From: Desulfobulbaceae bacterium
GTDB lineage: Bacteria > Desulfobacterota > Desulfobulbia > Desulfobulbales > Desulfobulbaceae
DNA length: 12,305 bases
Assembly: GCA_011322715.1 (NCBI GenBank)
Contig: DRLX01000584.1
Coordinates: 1-12,305 of the forward strand
Direction: 5' to 3'
Shown: positions 1 through 5,865 of the stretch, piece after piece
Layout of the letters: the number at the start of each line of letters is the position of its first letter
Position numbering within the stretch: the first letter of the stretch is position 1
The notes under the pieces: generated by a model
What the model saw: the letters and a program-made list of their open reading frames with translations, nothing else
The model's database searches: none
What the model was told of the DNA's origin: nothing
Program-made: the position numbers and the translations under genes

Positions 1-521
1 AAAAAGGAAAGGCAGGAAAACCAGAGCGCTGTGGCCAGAGCCATGTACAGCCCATATCCAGCCTGGATAACAAGCGGGGTCGCGGGATCAATAATAACGG
101 TGAACAGGGAGAGAAAAAACAGGGTGGCTTTGGGATTCAGCCCGTTGGTAAAAAAACCGGTGCGGAAGGCCTGCCCGGCTCCGGGGCGATCTGATGATTT
201 GTCCGCCGCCTCAATGTCTTTTTTTTGCATGGGCCGGGTTCGTACCGCGCTGATGCCGAGATAAATGAGATACAAGGCACAGAGCATCTTCATAACACTG
301 AAAACAACCAGAGAACGGGAAATGAACAGGCCAAGACCAAGCAGGGAATAGGAGACATGAATCAGGATGCCGGTGCCTATGCCGAGGCTGGTCCACAGGG
401 CCGTGTTGCGGCCATGGGTAATCGACTGCCGGACAACAACGGCAAAATCGGGACCCGGACTGGCCACTGCCAAGAGGTGGACAGCGGCAACAGTGATAAA
501 CTGGCTGAGATAGGGATGCAT
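1..521 (-). CDS. LysE/RhtB-family amino-acid exporter, partial (C-terminus off window)
   Basis: An open minus-strand frame runs from ATG at 521 off the window edge, giving the first 173 residues. The N-terminus has the LysE/RhtB signature: a hydrophobic first helix ending in ASPGPDFAVVVRQS (about residues 20-33), then a Gly-rich second helix (TSLGIGTGILIHVSYS) and a third ending in LYLIYLGISAVRTRP. A charged loop follows, then the family-typical GFFTNGLNPKATLFFLSLF (about 122-140). These inner-membrane proteins export amino acids or similar small metabolites by proton antiport; the substrate cannot be read here. An in-frame TAA two codons upstream fixes 521 as the earliest ATG. The Shine-Dalgarno sequence is poor. 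The gene follows the sugar kinase after 89 bases that can fold (see 536-597). Family members are usually about 205-210 residues, so only some 30-35 are missing. Confidence 0.9.
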   Translation of the reverse strand, partial: MHPYLSQFITVAAVHLLAVASPGPDFAVVVRQSITHGRNTALWTSLGIGTGILIHVSYSLLGLGLFISRSLVVFSVMKMLCALYLIYLGISAVRTRPMQKKDIEAADKSSDRPGAGQAFRTGFFTNGLNPKATLFFLSLFTVIIDPATPLVIQAGYGLYMALATALWFSCLSF

Positions 522-535
522 AAATTATTTGTCCC

Positions 536-597
536 GATTACCACCAAAGCTCTGCAAAGCAGTATCCCTTGTTTCTGAAAGAAAATTGATGGTAATC
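536..597 (-). promoter_or_regulatory. Branched stem-loop in the leader of the LysE-family gene
   Basis: Read on the minus strand, GATTACCATC (597-588) pairs with GGTGGTAATC (545-536) as a 10-bp stem with one U-G pair. It closes a segment with two small hairpins: TTTCT/AGAAA (584-580 with 576-572) and CTGC/GCAG (562-559 with 555-552). The result is a three-way junction ending 14 bases before the exporter ATG. The odd pair is a wobble only in minus-strand RNA, which fits an mRNA leader. I do not recognise a known riboswitch class. No T-tract follows, so it is not a plain terminator. Confidence 0.4.
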
Positions 598-610
598 AGA
601 TTATTTTTTC

Positions 611-1717
611 TCATCTGCAAGGGGTATCGGCGGCCATAATAACCTGCTGCCATAAAAGGTCAAGGACTCTCCTCTGTCCGTCAATGGAGGCCGCGAGATA
701 AAACTGGACAAGTGCCCGTTGCAGGTTCTGCTCCGGTCGCTTCACCTTGAAATAGGGATTGCCTTCCAGATAATCGGTAAAAAAGCGAAGTCCCAGTTCA
801 AAACTGATGAGAAAAACCGCATCTATCAGCAGAACTTTGTCCATTTTTCCAAGAAGATCCAAGGCATTTTCACAGTAGCCCGCCATTACGGCAGCAAAAA
901 GACTCCGGTCAAAAACGATACGTTCCGGGGAATCAACCTCTTCGCCTGCGGGATTACAGCAGGAGCGCAGACAGTCACCGAGATCATGCAGCAGAAAGCC
1001 GGGCATGACCGTATCAAGATCAATGAGACTGACGGCCTGCTCACCGCCGGCGTCAAAAAGAAAATTTCCCACCTTGGGGTCCCCATGGATAATAGAGGAA
1101 GACAGGACTTGCCGATGTTCCTCAATGATACCGGCCCGGTCGCGGTACTCGTCAATAAAGGCCGCACACCGCTGTTCCCGCGCATCGGAGAATACACCCG
1201 CTGACCGTGATCCGGCAACCTGATCATACCTGTGCAGGTAGGTTGGCGTATGATGGAATCCGGGCAGAGGATCATGCAGTTTGTCCGCGGGAAGATCCCT
1301 TAACAGATGGTGGAAACAGCCAAGCAACCTTCCAACCGCCCTCCCCTGCTCCCTGAAACCGATGGTCGCCATGGTGCGGGTGTGTTCAATCCAGGTGAGC
1401 AGTCGCCAGTAATGTCCCCTGGAATCAACAAAAGCGGGTTCTCCGGCTGGAGATCGGATGAGACGGGGAACGCGAAGCAGACATCGCCGCTGTTCTTTCC
1501 CGGCCCGGTCAAGATAGTCGGTCACTGTCGACAGGTTGGCGATGACCTGCTGCGGCTGCGAAAAGACCGCTGGATTGAGCCTCTGGAGAATATACCTGCG
1601 GCCGGACAAAAGCCGAACCTGGAAAGAATCATTGACATTGCCGCCGCCAACGGGCGCAAGTTCGCTGACCCGGTGACCGGGAAGGAAAAATGCAAACGCT
1701 GAGCGGGCAGCCTTCAC
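611..1717 (-). CDS. NahK-like phosphotransferase (APH-fold sugar kinase)
   Basis: This 368-residue protein has the aminoglycoside-phosphotransferase/choline-kinase fold. The N-lobe reads GGGNVNDSFQV (24-34) and RYILQRLNPAVF (41-52), then VIANLSTVTDYL. The catalytic loop is IIHGDPKVGNFLFD (209-222) with D213 and N218. The metal-binding segment is LIDLDTVMPGFLLHDLGD (231-248) with D233 and D235. IDLDTVMPG and YILQRLN closely match what I know of bifidobacterial N-acetylhexosamine 1-kinase (NahK), so an anomeric sugar kinase is the best guess; the exact substrate is inferred. The start is GTG at 1717, inside the last codons of the MazG-like gene (GTGA overlap), implying translational coupling. 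Length fits the family. It is unlikely to be a drug-resistance kinase, because the NahK-type motifs are absent from classical APH enzymes. Confidence 0.82.
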   Translation of the reverse strand: MKAARSAFAFFLPGHRVSELAPVGGGNVNDSFQVRLLSGRRYILQRLNPAVFSQPQQVIANLSTVTDYLDRAGKEQRRCLLRVPRLIRSPAGEPAFVDSRGHYWRLLTWIEHTRTMATIGFREQGRAVGRLLGCFHHLLRDLPADKLHDPLPGFHHTPTYLHRYDQVAGSRSAGVFSDAREQRCAAFIDEYRDRAGIIEEHRQVLSSSIIHGDPKVGNFLFDAGGEQAVSLIDLDTVMPGFLLHDLGDCLRSCCNPAGEEVDSPERIVFDRSLFAAVMAGYCENALDLLGKMDKVLLIDAVFLISFELGLRFFTDYLEGNPYFKVKRPEQNLQRALVQFYLAASIDGQRRVLDLLWQQVIMAADTPCR

Positions 1718-2076
1718 TCCTCTTCCCGCCAGGCGGTATATTTTGTTCGGCTGTTGCGGGCGCGTTCAACCGGATATTTTTCTTCGTTTATGCGCATTTT
1801 TTTGTGCGCAGCCGCCAGAAGATCAATATCCAGACGGTCACTGAGCCGACAGAGATAGATAAGAACGTCCGCCATCTCCAGGGCAACTTCTTCCCGTTGG
1901 GACGGACTCAGAGCGCAGCTCTCCTGCTCGCTCAGCCATTGAAAATGCTCGGCCAGCTCACCCGCCTCGACAATGAGCGCCATGGACAGGTTTTTCGGGC
2001 TGTGAAACTGCTCCCAGTTACGCGCATCGGCAAAGGAGCGAACAGAACTCAGCAGAGAAGATATGGAATCGGACAT
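1714..2076 (-). CDS. MazG-like nucleotide pyrophosphohydrolase (dCTP pyrophosphatase type)
   Basis: A 120-residue all-alpha NTP pyrophosphatase. The segment NWEQFHSPKNLSMALIVEAG (20-39) closely matches the DCTPP1/RS21-C6 group. The Mg-binding motif EXXE...EXXD is present as E37/E40 and E67/D70, followed by VLIYLCRLSDRLDIDL. Such enzymes hydrolyse dCTP or modified dNTPs to NMP plus pyrophosphate in the cytosol (house-cleaning). ATG at 2076 was chosen because the next upstream start (TTG) lies in the terminator hairpin. There is no clear Shine-Dalgarno sequence; the upstream bases are pyrimidine-rich. It overlaps the kinase gene by 4 bases. It sits directly behind the htrA terminator, so its promoter is unclear; readthrough or a promoter inside htrA is possible. 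Confidence 0.87.
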   Translation of the reverse strand: MSDSISSLLSSVRSFADARNWEQFHSPKNLSMALIVEAGELAEHFQWLSEQESCALSPSQREEVALEMADVLIYLCRLSDRLDIDLLAAAHKKMRINEEKYPVERARNSRTKYTAWREEE

Positions 2077-2092
2077 AGGTAGAGGAGAAAAT

Positions 2093-2127
2093 AAAAAAAG
2101 CTCCGGCGCCAAGAGAGCGCCGGAGCT
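2093..2127 (-). terminator. Rho-independent terminator of the htrA gene
   Basis: A perfect 11-bp GC-rich stem (AGCTCCGGCGC at 2099-2109 with its complement at 2117-2127) and a 7-base loop are followed, reading minus, by seven T residues (2099-2093) and more T-rich sequence. It lies 18 bases past the protease stop codon. There is no T-tract on the plus side, so it acts in one direction. Confidence 0.93.
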
Positions 2128-2145
2128 GGAAAATTTGTTTATAAT

Positions 2146-3603
2146 TTATTCGGCCCTGAGCACTACATACTGGCTGTATTCACCGGCACGTACCCTGAGC
2201 AGGACTTGCTTTTTATTTTTTGTCCGTCGAAGTGCCTTTTTCAGCTCCCTGAGATTATGGACCCTGATCTTGTTGACCTCCTCGATCAGTTGTCCTGCCT
2301 GCAGACCGACCCGACCGGCCGGACTGTCGGGATCAACTCCGGCGATCAAAACGCCCTGCCCCTTGTGGTAACCAAACTGATCGGCCAGCTCCGGGGTCAG
2401 GTTCTGCAGTGTCAGGCCCATGTTCGAAAGCGGTGAGGCCCCGACCGATTTCGCCATTGATTCAAAATCAGCGGGCTGCCTTCCGATGGTCACGGGAATG
2501 GAGTAGGTTTTGCCGTCACGGATGACCTTGAAGACCAGCTTGGTTCCGGGTGCGGTCATGGCAATGGTATTGCGCAGTGCACCCACATTTTCCACGGACT
2601 TACCGTCAATGGCCTGGATGACGTCGCCCTGCTTGAGTCCGGCCTTGCCCGCCGGAGAATCCTTGCTGACCTCGGAGATCAACACGCCCTTGTCGGTCTT
2701 CAAATTAAAGGAGCGGGCAAGATCCTCATTCATGTCCTGGATGATAACCCCAAGCCAGCCCCGGGTGACCTTGCCGTGCTTGAGCAGTTGCTGTTCAATA
2801 TTTTTGGCCATATTGATGGGAATAGCGAATCCGATCCCCATGTAGCCACCACTTTTTGAAAAGATGGCGCTGTTGATACCGATGGCCTCGCCGTGAATGT
2901 TGAGCAGAGGACCGCCGGAATTACCGGGATTGATGGCGGCATCGGTCTGAATATAATTTTCATACTCGCTGATGCCCATCCGGTTGCGCCCCTTGGCACT
3001 GACGACACCAACGGTGACGGTCTGCATAAGTTCAAAGGGGTTGCCGATGGCGATGACCCATTCCCCTACCTGAATTTTATCGGAATTTCCCAGGGGAAGA
3101 ACGGGCAGATTTTTACCGTCAATTTTAATCAGCGCGACATCGGACTGCGGATCCGTGCCCACGACTTTGGCCTTGAACTCACGGCCATCGGACAATCGCA
3201 CGGTTATTTTATCGGCATCCGCCACCACATGATTATTGGTCAGGATATAACCGTCTTTGCCGATAATAAAACCTGATCCGGCAGCCCGCTGTTTAAATTC
3301 CCGTTGCCGGGGAATACGGGGATGGCGGAACTGGGGCCCAAAAAACCGTTCAAAAAAAGGATCATTAAAAAAATCATAGGGGTTCGGCCCACCAGCGGCA
3401 TGGATTGATTTTTCAACACCAATATAGACAACCGCCGGTTTTGCCTTTTTCACCACGGCGGCAAAGGCCTTGCCGGTTTTATCGAGCAGGGCGATATTTT
3501 CATCATTCCCTGCCAGGGCAACGGCAGCAGTTGAAAGAAGCAGCACTGAAAACACAAATACTGCGGTCATGGAATACACTATTGACTTTGATACTCTGTT
3601 CAT
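2146..3603 (-). CDS. HtrA/DegP-family periplasmic serine protease (peptidase Do)
   Basis: A 485-residue envelope quality-control protease and chaperone. Residues 1-31 form a signal peptide (basic MNRVSK, hydrophobic VYSMTAVFVFSVLLL, cleavage after ALA), so it acts in the periplasm. The trypsin-like domain carries the triad H125 (TNNHVVAD), D155 (SDVALIKID) and S229 (INPGNSGGPLLN). Two PDZ domains follow, about 280-375 (RGWLGVIIQD, DSPAGKAGLKQGDVI) and 390-483 (DPDSPAGRVGLQAGQLI), as in DegP/DegQ. The start is ATG 3603, with GGAGAGAG just upstream; an in-frame extension to 3696 lacks a ribosome site and would bury the signal peptide. Length and domains are complete. DegP versus DegQ versus MucD cannot be settled by eye. 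The family is often under envelope-stress control, but no convincing sigma-E promoter was found. Confidence 0.96.
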   Translation of the reverse strand: MNRVSKSIVYSMTAVFVFSVLLLSTAAVALAGNDENIALLDKTGKAFAAVVKKAKPAVVYIGVEKSIHAAGGPNPYDFFNDPFFERFFGPQFRHPRIPRQREFKQRAAGSGFIIGKDGYILTNNHVVADADKITVRLSDGREFKAKVVGTDPQSDVALIKIDGKNLPVLPLGNSDKIQVGEWVIAIGNPFELMQTVTVGVVSAKGRNRMGISEYENYIQTDAAINPGNSGGPLLNIHGEAIGINSAIFSKSGGYMGIGFAIPINMAKNIEQQLLKHGKVTRGWLGVIIQDMNEDLARSFNLKTDKGVLISEVSKDSPAGKAGLKQGDVIQAIDGKSVENVGALRNTIAMTAPGTKLVFKVIRDGKTYSIPVTIGRQPADFESMAKSVGASPLSNMGLTLQNLTPELADQFGYHKGQGVLIAGVDPDSPAGRVGLQAGQLIEEVNKIRVHNLRELKKALRRTKNKKQVLLRVRAGEYSQYVVLRAE

Positions 3604-3706
3604 GACTCTCTCCAAACAATATTGAAATTCACCATTTTTACGGCCAATACTCCAATTTCGTAAGTGGTCACAGGTTATGTAACTACCCGTTTTCATTTTA
3701 CCAGGG

Positions 3707-3846
3707 ATTGTAAGTTGGCACGGGTGCCCCGATTTTGTGCAGGCGCGATTGTTCGCTATAGCCCCTCTATGCGGGCAATCGCGACCGTGCAGGTAAGCGA
3801 GCCTGCGAGACTCCGAAAGCGGGGTGCCCGTGACGACTTACTCAAT
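3707..3846 (+). ncRNA. Candidate structured RNA, branched fold of about 140 nt
   Basis: The closing helix pairs 3711-3731 with 3820-3840: TAAGTTG, one G-A mismatch, then a 13-bp arm. An outer ATTG/CAAT (3707-3710 with 3843-3846) extends it past a 2-base bulge. Inside, 3744-3756 pairs with 3771-3783 over 13 bp, topped after a bulged T by ATAG/CTAT and a CCCCT loop. GCAGG (3789-3793) pairs with CCTGC (3802-3806). A second GTGCAGG copy at 3737-3743 could compete for the same CCTGC. The five non-Watson-Crick pairs across the two long helices (besides the G-A) are all G-U on the plus strand and would be A-C on the minus strand, which points to a plus-strand RNA. No known family is recognised (not 4.5S, tmRNA, tRNA or a familiar riboswitch). 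No firm promoter or terminator was found on this strand. Confidence 0.5.
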
Positions 3847-3876
3847 TTCCGGTCCGGACTTCCCTCGGCAATGATC

Positions 3877-3894
3877 ATAATTGGTACAATTATA
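3877..3894. repeat. AT-rich palindrome overlapping a minus-strand TATAAT
   Basis: ATAATTG (3877-3883) and CAATTAT (3887-3893) form a perfect dyad with a GTA centre. The minus strand reads a perfect TATAAT at 3894-3889. Candidate -35 boxes are TTGACG (14-base spacer, short) and TTGCCT (19-base spacer, long). It could be a promoter with an overlapping operator for htrA, giving a leader of about 280 nt antisense to the structured RNA. The role is inferred. Confidence 0.35.
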
Positions 3895-3950
3895 CCTCCG
3901 CATGCCTTCGTCAAGGCAAAGCGGCTGATTATTTACTTCCGAAAAAACAT

Positions 3951-3993
3951 AAAAAAACCCCGGCAGGAAAAGGAGGGGAGGAACCTGCCGGGG
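3951..3993 (-). terminator. Strong Rho-independent terminator on the minus strand, not following any gene
   Basis: A perfect 10-bp stem CCCCGGCAGG (3958-3967) with CCTGCCGGGG (3984-3993) encloses a 16-base loop. Reading minus, it is followed by seven T residues (3957-3951) and soon a second T run. No protein gene lies upstream on this strand, so the terminated transcript is probably an untranslated RNA. The minus-strand loop is pyrimidine-rich (TTCCTCCCCTCCTTTT), complementary in type to Shine-Dalgarno sequences. Confidence 0.85.
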
Positions 3994-4075
3994 AAAAGGA
4001 AGAAATGTTACAACAAAATGCCAACGCAATTCAGCAGATTATATTCTCTTGCCATCCGCTTTCGGTTGTCATTTG
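3951..4075 (-). ncRNA. Candidate orphan small RNA ending at the 3951-3993 terminator
   Basis: This is inferred from signals, not from homology. A sigma54-like promoter at 4101-4086 predicts a start near 4075, and a strong terminator ends the transcript near 3951, so the RNA would be about 125 nt. A perfect TATAAT on the minus strand (4043-4038) could start a shorter form, but no -35 box is seen at the right distance. The terminator loop exposes a CU-rich sequence able to pair with ribosome-binding sites. No ribosome site or credible reading frame exists inside. Confidence 0.38.
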
Positions 4076-4085
4076 CCTTTCTTAA

Positions 4086-4101
4086 AGCCAATATCATGCC
4101 A
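4086..4101 (-). promoter_or_regulatory. Sigma54-like (-24/-12) promoter
   Basis: The minus strand reads TGGCATGATATTGGCT, with GG and GC separated by exactly 10 bases. It differs from the TGGCAYRNNNNTTGCW consensus at one position. It points at the orphan terminator about 95-135 bases downstream. No activator site was identified. Confidence 0.42.
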
Positions 4102-4191
4102 CATTGCACAAAAAAATTATCTCGCTAAAAAAACGTTATTTTCGTAAAAAAATATTTTCCCGTTATTACTCTGAGAGCACAACAACCGTAA

Positions 4192-4230
4192 AAAAATTAC
4201 CCGGCATAGTTGTGATACCGGGTAATTTTT
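4192..4230. terminator. Bidirectional terminator hairpin
   Basis: AAAAATTACCCGG (4192-4204) is a perfect 13-base inverted repeat of CCGGGTAATTTTT (4218-4230) with a 13-base loop. A-run on one side and T-run on the other make it work in either direction. It insulates the small-protein operon from upstream transcription; any plus-strand RNA from about 3707 would end here. Confidence 0.78.
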
Positions 4231-4381
4231 ACCCAGGGGCATATGAAAATCAACAAAGGCTATTTTCTTGCTTTACCTGGAATCTTATGGCAACATTATT
4301 TTTCATTTATTTCCTGTTTCCGTACTAATTAGTTTTCTCCGGAAGCATGGGGACAACAACTGTTTTTCAAGGAGATGCGCC

Positions 4382-4576
4382 ATGGATGATAAAATGGCCC
4401 AGGAATTAATCAAAGTCGTGCAACATCCCGAAGATTCCCCGTACTGTGAGGCATTCGAGCGAGCCTTTGAGCTGACCAAAACCTATGCCGGATCGGCAGG
4501 CGCTCAGGCATCGGCCATTCCGGTGGTCTTTGAAAAAATGTTTGAACTGTTCACCACCGGCAAAGGACAAGGCTGA
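4382..4576 (+). CDS. Small hypothetical protein, 64 residues
   Basis: The ATG at 4382 follows AAGGAGA (4370-4376) at good spacing. The product is a soluble, mildly acidic alpha-helical protein with one cysteine (C22), a short Ala/Gly-rich middle (AGSAGAQASA, 36-45) and an amphipathic C-terminal helix (VVFEKMFELF). There is no signal peptide or membrane segment. I do not recognise the family. The stop codon is one base before the next start, so the two genes are almost certainly co-translated and may form one complex. A weak promoter (TTTTCA, 17 bases, TACTAA at 4300-4328) is possible. Confidence 0.78.
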   Translation: MDDKMAQELIKVVQHPEDSPYCEAFERAFELTKTYAGSAGAQASAIPVVFEKMFELFTTGKGQG

Positions 4577-4577
4577 T

Positions 4578-4853
4578 ATGAAAGGTTCCTCCTCTCCTCC
4601 GGACAACGACCTGCTCATCAGGTGCCCGCGCCTTGGCCATGAGATCTACTTTGCCTACTGCCGACAGGAAAACATGGGGTTGCCCTGTTTCAAAATTCTT
4701 GACTGCTGGTTTGCCTATTTTAATGTTGCAGACTATCTCCGTCGGGAAATGTCGGAGCAGGAATGGAAGGATGTTTTTGAAAATCCCGGTCAACCAAAAA
4801 TTATCTCTCTACTGGAGACCATTCAGGCAGCCAAAAAACAACAGAGCGGTTGA
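4578..4853 (+). CDS. Small four-cysteine protein, 91 residues, function unknown
   Basis: ATG 4578 follows the upstream TGA by one base, with AAAGGA about 10 bases before. The core is CPRLGHEIYFAYC (16-28), GLPCFKILDCW (34-44) and a helical C-terminus. The four cysteines (C16, C28, C37, C43) suggest a metal site or disulfides, but no signal peptide is present, so cytosolic zinc or iron binding is more likely. I recall short hypothetical proteins with a CPRLG...YCR...PC...DCW pattern from delta-proteobacteria, but have no function to assign. It converges on the glucokinase gene with 4 bases between the stop codons. Confidence 0.8.
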   Translation: MKGSSSPPDNDLLIRCPRLGHEIYFAYCRQENMGLPCFKILDCWFAYFNVADYLRREMSEQEWKDVFENPGQPKIISLLETIQAAKKQQSG

Positions 4854-4876
4854 ACCTTTATTGCGCGCTCCGCTCT
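4827..4876 (-). terminator. Likely terminator of the glucokinase operon
   Basis: AGAGCGG (4843-4849) and CCGCTCT (4870-4876) form a 7-bp stem with a 20-base loop that spans both convergent stop codons. On the minus strand the stem is followed, after GTTG, by six T residues (4832-4827). The hairpin is embedded in the 3' end of the convergent small gene. Confidence 0.5.
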
Positions 4877-5865
4877 ATACCACAGGCAGCCGCGCCAAGG
4901 AGTGCGGTCTTTGCGTTGAGTATGATATAAACGGGAATATCGGCGAGCATTTCCCGGTACACGCCCCGGACAAAAAAATCCATAAAACGATCCGTTGCAA
5001 GAACAGGCAGCATACGCGGACAGAGGCCGCCTCCGATATAGATACCACCCGTGGTTAGAACCTTGAGGGCGACGTTTGCCGACTCCGCCGCCAGTATATC
5101 AAAAAAAACGGAAAGCGTGCGCAGGCATATATGGGACTTGTTCCCGGCTTCCAAAGCCGCCAGCGCCGTCTGTACGATAAGCGGTGTCCGCTCGGTCCGT
5201 GCGGTCCGACTGACGGCTGGATCTTCTGAACCCGGAGAAGAAGCCACCAGAAAAGCATAGATATTGGGCAATCCGATACCGGAACAGACCTTTTCAACGG
5301 AAACATGTTGTTCCCGCTTCCAGAGAAAATCCAGTAATGCAAGCTGCTGCCGGTTGCGGGGCGCAAAATCGGCATGCCCACCTTCAGAGGCGACGGGAAG
5401 GAGACGATTGTTTTCCCGCAGAAGAAAGGCCTCTCCCAACCCTGTTCCGGGCGCAACAACGCCGATATTGCCCATAGGGTCTTTTTTGCCGGCATTAACC
5501 GGGAAAAGCTCATCTTCCCCGAGCAGAGGGGCGCCCATGGCCGTGGCCACCAGATCATTGATGAGAATAATATTTTCCATCTTCAGGCGCCGGGCGAGCT
5601 GACGGCCGTCAATGAGCCAGTCCAGATTCGTCATCCGTACCCGGTTATTGCGAATCGGACCGGCCACCCCGAAGCAGGCAAGGGTCGGTTTTTCCCGGAC
5701 CTCCCTGAGAAAAGAGGCGACAATATTTGTAATACCGCAATATTCCCTGTTTTTATACTTCCGTTCCCGTAACGCTCCTCCGGGAAACGAAACACGTTCA
5801 AACAAGGCCAGATTGGTTTTTGTCGCCCCGATATCACCGGCAAGAATCAGATCATCATCCGTCAT
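4858..5865 (-). CDS. glk: Glucokinase (Glk family)
   Basis: The 335-residue protein phosphorylates glucose with ATP (EC 2.7.1.2) in the cytosol, feeding glycolysis or glycogen turnover. The phosphate-1 motif AGDIGATKTNLAL is at 9-21. The catalytic base D104 is in LINDLVATAMG. GVVAPGTGLGEAFL is at 135-148, the glucose-binding ASEGGHADF at 159-167 (E161, H164), and CSGIGLPNIY at 194-203. The C-terminal LTTGGIYIGGG is the adenosine-site motif. These fit the bacterial Glk (PF02685-type) group, not the ROK group, which has a CXCGXXGC zinc motif that is missing here. ATG 5865 has GAGGAG about 10 bases upstream; the ATG at 5883 has none. It overlaps the glucoamylase gene by 11 bases, so the two are coupled. 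Confidence 0.93.
   Translation of the reverse strand: MTDDDLILAGDIGATKTNLALFERVSFPGGALRERKYKNREYCGITNIVASFLREVREKPTLACFGVAGPIRNNRVRMTNLDWLIDGRQLARRLKMENIILINDLVATAMGAPLLGEDELFPVNAGKKDPMGNIGVVAPGTGLGEAFLLRENNRLLPVASEGGHADFAPRNRQQLALLDFLWKREQHVSVEKVCSGIGLPNIYAFLVASSPGSEDPAVSRTARTERTPLIVQTALAALEAGNKSHICLRTLSVFFDILAAESANVALKVLTTGGIYIGGGLCPRMLPVLATDRFMDFFVRGVYREMLADIPVYIILNAKTALLGAAACGIERSAQ

Larger units (their letters stand above)
3604..4381. other. 778-base gene-poor region with several RNA structures
   Basis: This gap separates the minus-strand htrA gene from the plus-strand small-protein pair. No frame in it has a ribosome site, a codon pattern and a recognisable product together. It holds a long folded element on the plus strand (3707-3846), an AT-rich palindrome overlapping a perfect minus-strand TATAAT (3877-3894), a minus-strand terminator with an upstream sigma54-like promoter (3951-4101), a very A/T-rich tract (about 4105-4200) and a bidirectional terminator (4192-4230). 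Confidence 0.8.

Noticed and set aside
1005..1223. Several long open frames opposite the sugar kinase and other genes
   Set aside because: They are antisense shadows: the opposite strand carries well-recognised domains with ribosome sites, and the shadows encode nothing recognisable.
3690..3720. A sigma-E-like promoter for htrA (CCAACTT with a downstream TGAAAA)
   Set aside because: The match to GGAACTT/TCTRA is too poor to assert, though envelope-stress control would suit the gene.
3707..3846. Reading the large inverted structure as a transposon end, integron attC site or retron RNA
   Set aside because: No transposase, integrase or reverse transcriptase is present in the window, no target duplication was seen, and the G-U pattern favours an RNA on one strand.
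3838..4029. A 63-codon minus-strand frame
   Set aside because: It reads through the 3951-3993 terminator and its T-runs; the product shows no domain and no ribosome site precedes it.
3664..4128. A 154-codon plus-strand open frame across the gene-poor region
   Set aside because: It has no ribosome site, runs straight through the structured element and a terminator hairpin, and its product is basic and low in recognisable pattern.
4243..4332. A 29-codon plus-strand frame starting MKINKGYFLALPG
   Set aside because: AGGGG lies only three bases before the ATG, too close for normal initiation, and the product has no known relative that I can name. It could be a leader peptide, but support is too thin to call.
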